Both the position numbers and the translations under genes were made by a program. Under the pieces are notes generated by a model. It was not told the origin of the DNA. It worked only from the letters and a program-made list of their open reading frames with translations, and searched no databases. 64,000 bases of DNA from Streptomyces sp. CC228A (GTDB taxonomy: Bacteria; Actinomycetota; Actinomycetes; Streptomycetales; Streptomycetaceae), in NCBI RefSeq assembly GCF_021390935.1, contig NZ_JAJPUI010000001.1:1116001-1180000 (forward strand). Direction: 5' to 3'. Numbering within the stretch: position 1 is the stretch's first letter; each line of letters starts with the position of its first letter. Positions 44,567 to 52,753 of the stretch are shown piece after piece.

Positions 44567-45919
44567 GTGACCAGCCCGACGCGGCGCCGGCCGCGCATCC
44601 TGATCGTCGGAGCCGGATTCGCCGGCTACCACACCGCCCGGGAAGTCTCCCGACTGCTGCGCGGCCGCGTCGAGACCGCCCTGCTGAACCCGACCGACTA
44701 CTTCCTCTACCTGCCGCTGCTGCCCCAGGTGGCGGCGGGCGTCCTCGAACCGCGCCGGGTCACCGTGTCACTGCCCGGCACCCTGCGCCACGTGCGGCTC
44801 GTCCTCGGCCAGGCCGACAGCGTGGACCTGGACGCGCGCACCGTCCACTGCACCGACCCCGAGGGCACCCCCCGCACCCTCCGCTACGACCGGCTCGTCC
44901 TCGCCGCCGGCAGCGTCAGCAAACTGCTGCCCATCCCCGGCGTGGCCGAGCACGCCACCGGTTTCCGGGGCCTGCCCGAGGCGCTCTACCTCCGCGACCA
45001 CATCACCCGGCAGGTGGAGCTCGCCGCCACCGAGAGCGACCCGGCCGCGGCCGCCGCCCGCTGCACCTTCGTGGTCGTCGGCGCCGGCTACACCGGCACC
45101 GAGGTCGCCGCCCACGGAGCCATGTTCACCGACGCCCTCGTCCGCTCCCAGCCCGCCCGCCCCGGCGGCCTGAACCCGCGCTGGGTCCTCGTCGACGTCG
45201 CCGACAGCGTCCTTCCCGGGCTCGACGAACGCCTCGCCGCCACCGCCGACCGCGTGCTGCGCGGGCGCGGGGTGGAGATCCGCACCGGCACCTCCGTGCA
45301 GGAGTCCACCGCCGACGGGGTACGGCTCTCCGACGGCGACTTCCTGCCGACGCGGAGCCTCGTCTGGTGCGTCGGCGTTCGCCCCGACCCCCTTGTCGCC
45401 GACCTCGGACTGCCCCTCGAACAGGGCCGCCTCGTCGTCACCCCCGAGCTGTCCGTGCCCGGCCGCCCCGAGGTCTTCGCCTGCGGCGACGCCGCCGCCG
45501 TCCCCGACCTCGCCCACCCGGGCGCGCTCACGGCCATGACCGCGCAGCACGCCTCCCGGCAGGGCAAGACCGCCGCCCGCAACCTCGCCGCCTCCCTCGG
45601 TGTCGGAACGGCCGTCCCCTACCGGCACGACTCCCTCGGCTTCGCCGTCGACCTCGGCGGTGTCAAAGCCGCCGCCAACCCTCTCGGCGTCCCGCTGTCA
45701 GGACCGGTCGCCGGAGCCGTCACGCGCGGCTACCACCTGGCCGCCATGCCCGGGAACCGCGTCAGGGTCGCCGCCGACTGGCTCCTCGACGCGGCCCTGC
45801 GCCGCCAGGCGGTCCAGCTCGGGCTGATCAGCTCCTGGCAGGTCCCCCTCGACACCGACACACCCGAGCTGGCCCGCACCCCCGGCGGCAGCGACGGCAC
45901 CGGCACCAGGAAGGACTGA
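44567..45919 (+). CDS. ndh: Type II NADH dehydrogenase-like NAD(P)/FAD oxidoreductase
   Basis: 450-residue two-dinucleotide-fold flavoprotein transferring electrons from NADH to menaquinone without pumping protons. FAD-binding GAGFAGYHTAREV near residue 17; NADH-binding VVGAGYTGTEVAAHGA around residue 165; FACGDAAAVPDL at the FAD C-terminal site. The C-terminal ~60 residues are amphipathic (GFAVDLGGVKAAANPLG; VAADWLLDAALRR) and would attach to the membrane. GTG 44567 has GGAGG 4 bases upstream. It ends 5 bases before transketolase, so the pair is an operon. Confidence 0.92.
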   Translation: MTSPTRRRPRILIVGAGFAGYHTAREVSRLLRGRVETALLNPTDYFLYLPLLPQVAAGVLEPRRVTVSLPGTLRHVRLVLGQADSVDLDARTVHCTDPEGTPRTLRYDRLVLAAGSVSKLLPIPGVAEHATGFRGLPEALYLRDHITRQVELAATESDPAAAAARCTFVVVGAGYTGTEVAAHGAMFTDALVRSQPARPGGLNPRWVLVDVADSVLPGLDERLAATADRVLRGRGVEIRTGTSVQESTADGVRLSDGDFLPTRSLVWCVGVRPDPLVADLGLPLEQGRLVVTPELSVPGRPEVFACGDAAAVPDLAHPGALTAMTAQHASRQGKTAARNLAASLGVGTAVPYRHDSLGFAVDLGGVKAAANPLGVPLSGPVAGAVTRGYHLAAMPGNRVRVAADWLLDAALRRQAVQLGLISSWQVPLDTDTPELARTPGGSDGTGTRKD

Positions 45920-45924
45920 CACCC

Positions 45925-47775
45925 ATGCCGTACGAGGAACTCGCCGAGCTCGCCCAGCAGCTGCGGGCCGACGCGGTCCGCGCCGCCGACGCGGCCGGCT
46001 CCGGCCACCCCACCTCCGCCATGTCCGCCGCGGACCTCGCGGCGGTGCTCCTCGCCCGACACCTCCGCTACGACTTCGACCGCCCCGACCACCCCGGCAA
46101 CGACCGGCTGGTCCTCTCCAAGGGCCACGCCTCGCCCCTCCTGTACGCGATGTACCACGCCGCCGGCGCCGTCGACGAGGACGAACTGCTCGGCTACCGC
46201 ACCCTCGGCAGCCGCCTCGAAGGCCACCCCACCCCCCGCCTGCCCTGGGTGGACGTCGCCACCGGCTCCCTCGGCCAGGGACTGCCCGTCGCCGTCGGCA
46301 TGGCCCTCGCAGGACAGCGCCTCGACCGCCTCCCGTACCAGGTGTACGTCCTGTCCGGCGACAGCGAGATGGCCGAGGGCTCCGTGTGGGAGGCCGTCGA
46401 GCACGCCGCCGACAGCCACCTCGACAACCTCACCCTCATCCTGGACGTCAACCGGCTCGGCCAGCGCGGCCCCACCCGGCACGGCCACGACCTCGACGCC
46501 TACGCCCGCCGGCTGCACGCCTTCGGCTGGCACGTCGCCGAGATCGACGGCCACGACCACCAGGCGGTCGACTCGGCCCTGGCGGAGGCCCGCAGCACCA
46601 CCCGGCAGCCCACCGCGATCCTCGCCCGCACCCGCAAGGGACGCGGGGTCGCCGCCGTCGAGGACCGCGAGGGCAAGCACGGCAAGCCGCTGCCCGACGC
46701 CCAGGACGCCCTCGCCGAACTCGGCGGTGTCCGCCGCGGCCGCGTCACCGTCCGGCGACCGCCCGAGCCGCCCGAGACGGCCGCACCCGACGAGCGGCGC
46801 ACCCCCGACCTGCCGCGCTACGACCCGGGCGACAGCGTCGCGACCCGCAACGCCTACGGCGAGGCCCTCGCCGCCCTCGGCTCGGCCCGCTCCCGCGTCG
46901 TCGCCCTGGACGCCGAGGTGAGCGACTCCACCCGCGCCGAGTTCTTCGCGAAGGCCCACCCCGAGCGCTTCGTCGAGTGCTACATCGCCGAGCAGCAGCT
47001 TGTGGCCGCGGCCGTCGGCCTCGCCGCCCGCGGCTACATCCCGTACGCGTCGACGTTCGCCGCCTTCCTCACCCGCGCCCACGACTTCCTCCGCATGGCC
47101 GCCGTCAGCCGCGCCGGCATCAACGTGTGCGGTTCCCACGCGGGTGTCTCCATCGGCCCGGACGGCCCCTCCCAGATGGGCCTGGAGGACCTCGCCATGA
47201 TGCGGTCCGTGCACGGCAGCACCGTCCTCTACCCGTGCGACGCCAACCAGACCGCCCGGCTCGTCGCCGCCATGGCGGACCTCGACGGCGTCCGCTACCT
47301 GCGCACCACGCGCGGCGCCACCCCCGTCCTCTACGGCCCCGACGAGGAGTTCCCCGTCGGCGGCAGCAAGGTGCTGCGCCGCCACGACCACGACCAGGTC
47401 ACCATCGTGGCGGCGGGCATCACCGTCCACGAGGCGCTGAAGGCGGCGGACCGGCTGGAGGCCGAGGACGGCATCCGGGCCCGGGTCATCGACCTGTACT
47501 CGGTCAAGCCCGTGGACGCGGACACCCTCGACGACGCCGCCGGCCAGACCGGCTGCGTCCTCACCGTGGAGGACCACCACCCCGAAGGCGGCCTGGGCGA
47601 CGCGGTCGCCGAGGTGTTCGCCGACGGCCGCCAGGCCCCGCGCACGGCCCGCCTCGCCGTCCGGAACATGCCCGCCTCGGCCACCCCCGAGGAGCAGCTC
47701 CACGCCGCCGGCATCGACGCGGACGCCATCGCCTCGGCGGTGCGGCTGCTGGTGGAGCGTGTGGTCGCGCACTGA
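45925..47775 (+). CDS. tkt: Transketolase, short (animal-like) subfamily
   Basis: TPP enzyme moving two-carbon units between sugar phosphates. 616 residues, against about 690-700 for the usual bacterial housekeeping enzyme. Motifs: GHPTSAMSAADLAAVL, KGHASPLLYAMYH, TGSLGQGLPVAVGMA, and the TPP motif LSGDSEMAEGSVWEA followed by LILDVNRLGQRG. NRLGQ is characteristic of mammalian TKT. GDS replaces the usual GDG, still with the Asp ligand. The C-terminal part has YIAEQQLVAAAVGLAARG and SHAGVSIGPDGPSQMG. Likely a paralogue rather than the main enzyme, coupled to a NADH dehydrogenase 5 bases upstream. Confidence 0.93.
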   Translation: MPYEELAELAQQLRADAVRAADAAGSGHPTSAMSAADLAAVLLARHLRYDFDRPDHPGNDRLVLSKGHASPLLYAMYHAAGAVDEDELLGYRTLGSRLEGHPTPRLPWVDVATGSLGQGLPVAVGMALAGQRLDRLPYQVYVLSGDSEMAEGSVWEAVEHAADSHLDNLTLILDVNRLGQRGPTRHGHDLDAYARRLHAFGWHVAEIDGHDHQAVDSALAEARSTTRQPTAILARTRKGRGVAAVEDREGKHGKPLPDAQDALAELGGVRRGRVTVRRPPEPPETAAPDERRTPDLPRYDPGDSVATRNAYGEALAALGSARSRVVALDAEVSDSTRAEFFAKAHPERFVECYIAEQQLVAAAVGLAARGYIPYASTFAAFLTRAHDFLRMAAVSRAGINVCGSHAGVSIGPDGPSQMGLEDLAMMRSVHGSTVLYPCDANQTARLVAAMADLDGVRYLRTTRGATPVLYGPDEEFPVGGSKVLRRHDHDQVTIVAAGITVHEALKAADRLEAEDGIRARVIDLYSVKPVDADTLDDAAGQTGCVLTVEDHHPEGGLGDAVAEVFADGRQAPRTARLAVRNMPASATPEEQLHAAGIDADAIASAVRLLVERVVAH

Positions 47776-47818
47776 GGCACGGCCCGCAGCGGGCCGCGCC
47801 GCACCGCCGCGACGACGA

Positions 47819-47850
47819 GCCGCCCCGGATCCCTGCGGATCCGGGGCGGC
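47819..47850. terminator. Bidirectional terminator after transketolase
   Basis: A 14-bp stem (GCCGCCCCGGATCC and its complement) with loop CTGC, followed by CCGTGTTCTT. It lies between convergent tkt and the small hydrophobic-protein gene. Confidence 0.85.
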
Positions 47851-47869
47851 CCGTGTTCTTGCGCCCGTC

Positions 47870-48037
47870 CTACCACCGGTACCAGCGCGAGCGGCCGCCA
47901 CCGGACGCGCTCGTGAAGAAGAAGCCGAGCAGCCAGATCACCAGCACCGCCACGGCGAACCACCACAGGATCTCCCACGCGAAACCCGCACCGAACAGGA
48001 TCAGGATCAGCAGCAGGACCAGAAGAATCGGAACCAT
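47870..48037 (-). CDS. Small hydrophobic membrane protein
   Basis: 55-residue protein consisting of two hydrophobic helices: MVPILLVLLLILILFGAGFA, then WEILWWFAVAVLVIWLLGFFF, with a Gly/Ser/Arg tail. Similar peptides are common in Streptomyces and are often under stress-sigma control; the function is unknown. ATG 48037 has GGAGG 7 bases upstream. Upstream, GTT-N15-GGGCAC (minus strand, ~48085-48060) resembles a SigB-type promoter and also resembles the sequence before the sigma gene at 52591. It is too short for most gene finders. Confidence 0.8.
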   Translation of the reverse strand: MVPILLVLLLILILFGAGFAWEILWWFAVAVLVIWLLGFFFTSASGGGRSRWYRW

Positions 48038-48262
48038 GATGCACCTCCACTGTCCGGGTGCCCGGTCGTCGCCGTCGTAACCAGCAGGGGCGGGAGATGG
48101 CGGTGGGACCGGAGCAGCCGGCGGGTACGGCGATGGCGCAGATACAGGAGCGGCCGGAGGGGCTCGCGATGCCGGGGTCCGCAGGGGCGGAAGGGCTCGC
48201 GACGCCGGGACCGGAGGGGGCGGGCAGGCATCGGAACCGCCGGCCCCTCCGGGCAGCAACAG

Positions 48263-48309
48263 GACGCCCCGGTGCCGCGGCCCCGGAAGGGCTGCGGCAC
48301 CGGGACGTC
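48263..48309 (-). terminator. Terminator of the Rv2629/Balon-family gene
   Basis: Minus-strand RNA GACGUCCCGGUGCCGC pairs with GCGGCACCGGGGCGUC: 16 pairs including one G-U, so the hairpin is favoured on the minus strand. It lies about 27 bases past the stop at 48336. Confidence 0.7.
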
Positions 48310-48335
48310 CCCGATCCCCGGTCGGGGCCGGCGGC

Positions 48336-49499
48336 TCACATCGTCGCTGCCTCGGTCTCCTTCTCGCTGTACGGCCAGCGCAGGAGCGCACCCAGCCCGC
48401 CGACCGGCAGGTCGTCCTCCAGCTCGGGCCGCACCCGCAGGACCTCCGCCCCGGCGCTGACCGCGGCCCGCAGCAGCGCGTCGTCGGCGCGGGCCGGCAC
48501 CGGGTCCGTGTCGCCCAGGTACTGGCTCTCCGAGCGGCGCACAGCCAGCTGGTCCGGCTCCGCGCCCACCCACACCTGGCGGTGTGCGTCCGGGCCCTCG
48601 CTGCGGATGAGCAGCTCCATGATCCGGTGCTCCCGGGCCGCCTCCACCAGCGCGGGCAGTCCCTCGGCCGCCGCCGCCCCGGCGGCCTTGCCGCCCTCCG
48701 GGGCCCGCACCGACCGGAACCGGTCCAGTTCGGCCTCCTCGTTGCGCCGCAGGAGCCGCTGCCGCGCCTCCCGCACGTCCTCGTCCAGCCGCACCCGGGA
48801 GGCGCCCGCGGCACGTCCGCCGTGCTCGGTCTCGACGGTCACCGACCGGCACTCGCCGGGCAGCCGGTCGTAGACCGAGCGCCGCTCCCGCGAATCGCCC
48901 GCCAGGACGACGAGGTCCGCGCCGGTGTCCGCCACGCACTCGGCGATGGCGTCCGCGACCTCGGCGGCGTTCTGCTCCCAGGTGTTCTCCACCCCGAGCT
49001 GCCAGTGCCGCACGTTCCAGGTGTTCTGCGAGGTGCGGTGGATCGGCCACTCGCGGCCGGTCACCGTGCGCAGCCGCATCTCCCCGACGGGGGAGCGCAG
49101 CTCCAGGTCCGCGCCGGTCCGGTCGATGTATGCCACGAGGCAGACGGGCTCCCGCGCGGCGAGGTCGAGGAGCGGACCGATACGGGGCAGCGAGGACCAG
49201 TAGACCTGCGACGGGGCGTTGGGCCGCACCGACAGCGACGGGTCGAGGACGACCTCGCCGTGCGCCGCGAACACCGCACGGCCGGCCTCACCCGGCGGGC
49301 GCGGCCAGGCCGACAGCGCCTCGTGCACGGCCTGCACGGTCGCCTCGTCGGCGCCCTGCGCGGCCAGGTCGTCACAGGCGTTGCGCGCCTGGAGCTCCAT
49401 GCGCCAGCGTGCGGACTCGTCCATCCGCGAGGTGTCGAGATACACGGTGGCCCAGGGGCCCGGACGGTCGTACAGACTGGTCAGATAGGCGAGCTGCAT
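48336..49499 (-). CDS. Rv2629/Balon-family protein (bacterial eRF1-like), putative ribosome hibernation factor
   Basis: 387-residue soluble protein. Opening phrase MQLAYLTSLYDRPGPWATVYLD is typical of this actinobacterial family. The middle third, WNVRHWQLGVENTWEQNAAEVADAIAECV, then TGADLVVLAGDSRERRSVYDRLP, is the eRF1-domain-2-like part; the C-terminal third (RSEGPDAHRQVWVGAEPDQLAV) resembles eRF1 domain 3. Family members include dormancy-regulated Rv2629 of Mycobacterium tuberculosis and, from memory, the mycobacterial Balon homologue that occupies the ribosomal A site. The function here is inferred from the family. Nearby genes are stress-type. Confidence 0.82.
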   Translation of the reverse strand: MQLAYLTSLYDRPGPWATVYLDTSRMDESARWRMELQARNACDDLAAQGADEATVQAVHEALSAWPRPPGEAGRAVFAAHGEVVLDPSLSVRPNAPSQVYWSSLPRIGPLLDLAAREPVCLVAYIDRTGADLELRSPVGEMRLRTVTGREWPIHRTSQNTWNVRHWQLGVENTWEQNAAEVADAIAECVADTGADLVVLAGDSRERRSVYDRLPGECRSVTVETEHGGRAAGASRVRLDEDVREARQRLLRRNEEAELDRFRSVRAPEGGKAAGAAAAEGLPALVEAAREHRIMELLIRSEGPDAHRQVWVGAEPDQLAVRRSESQYLGDTDPVPARADDALLRAAVSAGAEVLRVRPELEDDLPVGGLGALLRWPYSEKETEAATM

Positions 49500-49643
49500 G
49501 GCTCCCTCCCGTCAGGCGGTCGTGTCCGTCGCCGACGGGTACCCCTGCGGCCGCCGCGCACACTGCCGGTCTGCTGTCGCGCGCGGGCCGCGCCGGGCGC
49601 ACAGTGGAACCGCCCGCTTCGCTACCTCCGGAGGTGACGCCGG

Positions 49644-50219
49644 ATGCCCGGCAGCCCGCTCCTCGCCCGCCACGCGGAAGCCCTCGACCTGTTCTCCTCC
49701 CACGTCCACGCGATCCGCGCCGACCAGTGGGACGCCCCGACACCGTGCACCGAGTGGACGGTGCGGGACCTGGTGAACCACCTCACGGGCGAACAGCTCT
49801 GGACCGTTCCCCTGGTGCGGGACGGCAGCACGATCGCCGAGGTCGGCGACGCCTACGACGGCGACCTGCTGGGGGAGGACCCGGTCGCGACCTGGGACGA
49901 GGCCGCGGCGGCCGCCCGCGGCGTGCTGCGGGAGCCGGGTGCGCTGGACCGCACGGTCCACCTGTCGTACGGCGACGTGCCGGCCGCGGCGTACTGCGCG
50001 CAGATGACGGCCGACGCGGTCGTCCACGCGTGGGACCTCGCACGCGGCATCGGCGCGGACGACACGATCCCGGCCCCGCTCGTCGACTTCGCGCTCCAGG
50101 AGTACGGCCCGCACGCCGAGGAGTTCGCCGCCGGCGGCCTCTTCGCACCGGCCCTCCCCGCGCCGCCCGACGCCGACGCCCAGACGAAGCTGCTCGCCCT
50201 GCTGGGCCGCGCGGCCTGA
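49644..50219 (+). CDS. TIGR03086-type, mycothiol-dependent DinB-like metal-binding protein
   Basis: 191-residue four-helix protein of the maleylpyruvate isomerase N-terminal (MDMPI) type. Helix 1 starts ALDLFSSHVHAIRADQWDAPTPCTEWTVRDLVNHL, recognised by TPCTEWTVRDLVNHL with its His ligand. Further landmarks are AAYCAQMTADAVVHAWDLARGIGAD (His) and the C-terminal helical tail. Such proteins usually bind a divalent metal and mycothiol and act in detoxification, although the substrate is unknown. ATG 49644 has GGAGG upstream. It diverges from the Balon-family gene. Confidence 0.85.
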   Translation: MPGSPLLARHAEALDLFSSHVHAIRADQWDAPTPCTEWTVRDLVNHLTGEQLWTVPLVRDGSTIAEVGDAYDGDLLGEDPVATWDEAAAAARGVLREPGALDRTVHLSYGDVPAAAYCAQMTADAVVHAWDLARGIGADDTIPAPLVDFALQEYGPHAEEFAAGGLFAPALPAPPDADAQTKLLALLGRAA

Positions 50220-50230
50220 CCGGCGGCACG

Positions 50231-50418
50231 GGCCCCGGACCGGTGCGTCTCCGGCTGTGGGCGGCAGGGTGGTCGGCCCTGGGCGGCAGGGGTCCCGGAC
50301 CGGTGCGCCCCCGGCTGTGGGTGGCAGGGTGGTCGGCCCTGGGCGGCAGGGGTCCCGGACCGGTGCGCCCCCGGATGTGGGTGGCAGGGTGGTCGGCCCC
50401 GGACGGCAGGGTCCCGCC
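50231..50418. repeat. 60-bp tandem repeat, three copies
   Basis: Three successive units with exactly 60-base period, built on GGACCGGTGCGCCCCCGGCT and GGTGGCAGGGTGGTCGGCCC. Copies differ at only a few positions, with the last partly degenerate. They occupy the gap after the DinB-like gene and contain no spacers. Because 60 is divisible by 3, shadow frames encode 20-residue repeats, but codon use is not gene-like. Confidence 0.9.
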
Positions 50419-50524
50419 GTACCGCACGCCCCGGTCGGCCGGGCGCTCGCCCACCCGCCGCGCCCGCCCCCGCACCCGCGTCGCAGGGCACATGCCCCGC
50501 ACCCGAGCAGGAGCCGCCGCATGG

Positions 50525-50562
50525 CGAAGGACCCGCCGCGGGATGCCGCAGCGGGTCCTTCG
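50525..50562. terminator. Hairpin terminator downstream of pfpI
   Basis: CGAAGGACCCGC and its complement form a 12-bp stem with a 14-base loop, about 50 bases beyond the minus-strand stop at 50612. Confidence 0.75.
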
Positions 50563-50611
50563 GGCGTCCTCGGCGGGTCCTCGGGCGTCTCCGCGCCCGG
50601 CGGCGCGCCGC

Positions 50612-51166
50612 TCAGGCCGCCCGCGCCGGGCGCTCGGCGTGGAACTCGGACAGGAGCGTCGAGCAGAAGGCGTCCAGGTCCGCCGGCTTGCGGCTGGTCA
50701 CCAGGCGGTTCGGGCCCGCGTGGCACACCTGCACCCGCTCGTCCACCCAGGTGCCGCCGGCGTTGCGGATGTCCGTCCGCAGGCTCGGCCACGACGTCAG
50801 CTCCCGCCCGCGCACCACATCCGCCTCCACCAGCGTCCACGGCGCGTGGCAGATGGCCGCGACCGGCTTGCCCGCGTCGAAGAAGGCCCGCACGAACGCC
50901 ACGGCCTGCTCGTCCATCCGCAGGAAGTCGGGGTTGGCCACGCCGCCGGGCAGCACCAGCGCGTCGTAGTCGCCGGCCGCGGTCTCGTCGACGGTCCGGT
51001 CCACCGGGAAGGTGTCACCCTTGTCGAGGTGCTGGAACGCCTGGATCCGGCCCGGCTTCGTCGAGACCAGGACGGGTGTGTCACCGCCGTCGGCCACGGC
51101 CTGCCACGGTTCGGTGAGTTCGACCTGCTCGACGCCTTCGGGCGCCACCAGGAATGCGATACGCAC
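50612..51166 (-). CDS. DJ-1/PfpI-family protein
   Basis: 184-residue protein of the type-1 glutamine-amidotransferase-like superfamily. Cys nucleophile in PVAAICHAPWTLVEA with the adjacent His; the preceding Glu is in the N-terminal EGVEQVELTEP; DYDALVLPGGVANPDFLRMD is the family fingerprint. Members act as chaperone-like or glyoxal-repair enzymes under stress. Its start lies 15 bases after the CBS gene, so the two form an operon. Confidence 0.93.
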   Translation of the reverse strand: MRIAFLVAPEGVEQVELTEPWQAVADGGDTPVLVSTKPGRIQAFQHLDKGDTFPVDRTVDETAAGDYDALVLPGGVANPDFLRMDEQAVAFVRAFFDAGKPVAAICHAPWTLVEADVVRGRELTSWPSLRTDIRNAGGTWVDERVQVCHAGPNRLVTSRKPADLDAFCSTLLSEFHAERPARAA

Positions 51167-51181
51167 GATAGTGCTCCTCAG

Positions 51182-51610
51182 TCAGTCGTCTTCGCTGTCG
51201 GGTGCCGCGCGGCTGATGTCCGCCAGCACGGACCCCGGTTCCTGGGAGACCGCCAGGTCGCCCAGGCTCACCACGCCCAGCGGCCGGCCGTCCGCGACCA
51301 CCGGCAGCCGGCGCACGGCGTGCCGCCGCATGAGGTCGGCGGCGGTGGAGACCGCGTCGTCGGGGGACACGCACACCGGGTCGGGGGTGCACACGGCGCG
51401 GGCGTCCACGGTCAGCGGGTCGGCGCCCTCGGCGACGGCCCGGACGGTGATGTCGCGGTCGGTGAGGACCCCGACGAGCAGGTCCCCGTCGGCCACCAGC
51501 ACATCGCCGATGTCCTGGGTCCGCATCAGCCGTGCCGCCTCGACGAGCGAGGCGTCGGGGCGCACGACGGCGACCCCCGTGGTCATGACCTCTCTGACCA
51601 GGTGAGCCAT
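51182..51610 (-). CDS. CBS-domain pair protein
   Basis: 142-residue protein made of two CBS motifs: VREVMTTGVAVVRPDASLVEAARLM with DIGDVLVADGDLLVGVLTDRDI, and PDPVCVSPDDAVSTAADLM with RRLPVVADGRPLGVVSLGDLA. Such stand-alone Bateman modules bind adenine nucleotides and report energy state. First gene of the CBS-pfpI operon in a stress-gene neighbourhood; partner unknown. Confidence 0.93.
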   Translation of the reverse strand: MAHLVREVMTTGVAVVRPDASLVEAARLMRTQDIGDVLVADGDLLVGVLTDRDITVRAVAEGADPLTVDARAVCTPDPVCVSPDDAVSTAADLMRRHAVRRLPVVADGRPLGVVSLGDLAVSQEPGSVLADISRAAPDSEDD

Positions 51611-51655
51611 GGCTGCCGGTCTCCTCCCTTCCCCCGTGCCGTGCCGGTCGGGACG

Positions 51656-52021
51656 TCACCCGCGGTGCAGGGCCTTGGCGACCTCCTGCACGCTGCGGTA
51701 GGTGTGGTCATCGGGCAGGGTCTCCACCCGTTCCCGCAGCGGGTCCGGCGCGTGCCGCTCGCGCAGGACGCGCAGCAGGTCGCCCCGGTGCGCGGGGAAC
51801 GGCGTCCTGGCCAGATGCCTGGCGAGTTCCAGACGCAGCGCCTCGAACGTGTCGGACGGGACACGGCCGCCCATCGCCAGCTCCGGGTCGTCGTCGGCCA
51901 TGGGCTCCGGGTCGTGCCACTCCTCCACTCGGGTCGGGTGGCCGGACCGCAGCAGCCCCTGGAGCTGGTGCTTCATCTCGTCGTCGTGATGGCGGCTGAG
52001 CCGATCGCTGCCTCGCTGCAT
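51656..52021 (-). CDS. DUF2795-like protein
   Basis: 121-residue soluble protein. N-terminal half is basic then acidic (MQRGSDRLSRHHDDEMKHQL; HDPEPMADDDPE). The C-terminal ~60 residues fit the DUF2795 pattern: LARHLARTPFPAHRGDLLRVLRERHAPDPLRERV with LPDDHTYRSVQEVAKALH, recognisable by FPAHRGDLL and YRSVQEVAKAL. The domain is common in actinobacteria without known function. ATG 52021 has GGAGGGCG upstream. It belongs to the stress cluster, 45 bases from the CBS gene on the same strand. Confidence 0.78.
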   Translation of the reverse strand: MQRGSDRLSRHHDDEMKHQLQGLLRSGHPTRVEEWHDPEPMADDDPELAMGGRVPSDTFEALRLELARHLARTPFPAHRGDLLRVLRERHAPDPLRERVETLPDDHTYRSVQEVAKALHRG

Positions 52022-52193
52022 GGCGCCCTCCACGGTGCCGCGTGTGTCGGTCGCCGGGCGGGTACCCGGCGGCGCCGCCGCGAATCCCGCGCGCCGAGGG
52101 CCTGGTTTGAGCCCGTCGGCGCAGGGGACTCGCTGCTGCGGTTCCCGGCGGTTCGGCGCGGACCCGGAAGGGTCCGGACGGGAGGACGGGTCG

Positions 52194-52424
52194 ATGGATC
52201 TCATCTCCGTACTGTTTCCGTTGCTGCTGCCACCGGCGATGCTGGGCGCGGTGATGGCGATGGCGCGTTACGAGGACCTGGTCCTGCCCTACCCGGAAGA
52301 GCCCCGCGACCCGGAGGACCCGCTGCTCGACCCCGACGCGGACGACCCGCAGCCGCCCGTGCCGCTCCCGCTGGGCGAGGCCCCGGCCCGCCCCGGACCG
52401 CACGGCCAGGCCGACGCCGCGTAG
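52194..52424 (+). CDS. Small uncharacterised membrane-anchored protein
   Basis: 76 residues. The N-terminus MDLISVLFPLLLPPAMLGAVMAMAR is one hydrophobic segment; the remainder is Pro/Asp/Glu-rich (YEDLVLPYPEEPRDPEDPLLD), so it would project an acidic tail into the cytoplasm. GGAGG lies 8 bases before ATG 52194, and codon use is gene-like. Not recognised. It diverges from the DUF2795-like gene and precedes the sigma factor. Confidence 0.7.
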   Translation: MDLISVLFPLLLPPAMLGAVMAMARYEDLVLPYPEEPRDPEDPLLDPDADDPQPPVPLPLGEAPARPGPHGQADAA

Positions 52425-52516
52425 CGCCGCGCTCCGTATCACCCGTACGGCGGTACTCCCGCTCCTTGTCCTCTTCCGCCCCGAACCCCCTCCCACCTGT
52501 GGTTCTGCCGCATCGA

Positions 52517-52565
52517 CGCCCCCGCGGGCCGGTCGCCGCACACCTGGCGGCAGGCCGCGGGGGCG
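52517..52565. terminator. Hairpin after the small membrane protein
   Basis: CGCCCCCGCGG and CCGCGGGGGCG form an 11-bp stem around a long loop, about 90 bases past the stop at 52424 and before the sigma-factor promoter. Confidence 0.5.
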
Positions 52566-52590
52566 ATTCGCGCGGACAGTGGAATCAGGT

Positions 52591-52615
52591 GTTTGCCACC
52601 GCTGACCCAGGGCAG
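52591..52615 (+). promoter_or_regulatory. Possible SigB-type autoregulatory promoter
   Basis: GTTT, 15 bases, then GGGCAG, compared with the S. coelicolor SigB-type pattern GNNT-N14-16-GGGTA(C/T). The -10 match is partial. It lies ~140 bases before the sigma-factor start. Confidence 0.35.
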
Positions 52616-52753
52616 GCGAACCTCGTGCTTCGGACCGGAGGCACGACCGGGAGAGCGGCCCACCGCCCCGGACGTACGTGCCCGGCAACGGTCCCGTGGC
52701 GATCCCCGGGGTGACAGCCAACCATCAGCGCCGTTCGAGGAGCTGGACACACC

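Noticed and set aside
43951..47775. A 1274-residue open frame overlapping ndh and tkt
   Set aside because: Its upstream three-fifths is Arg/Pro-rich shadow sequence in the wrong frame for ndh; only the final 616 residues are transketolase.
50231..50418. CRISPR-like array
   Set aside because: Tandem units touch each other without unique spacers, the period is longer than CRISPR repeats, and no cas gene is present.
49130..52714. A 1194-residue open frame across the Balon-like, DinB-like and PfpI regions
   Set aside because: Arg/Pro/Gly composition artefact of high GC content, antisense or out of frame to well-supported genes, and partly generated by the 60-bp repeat.
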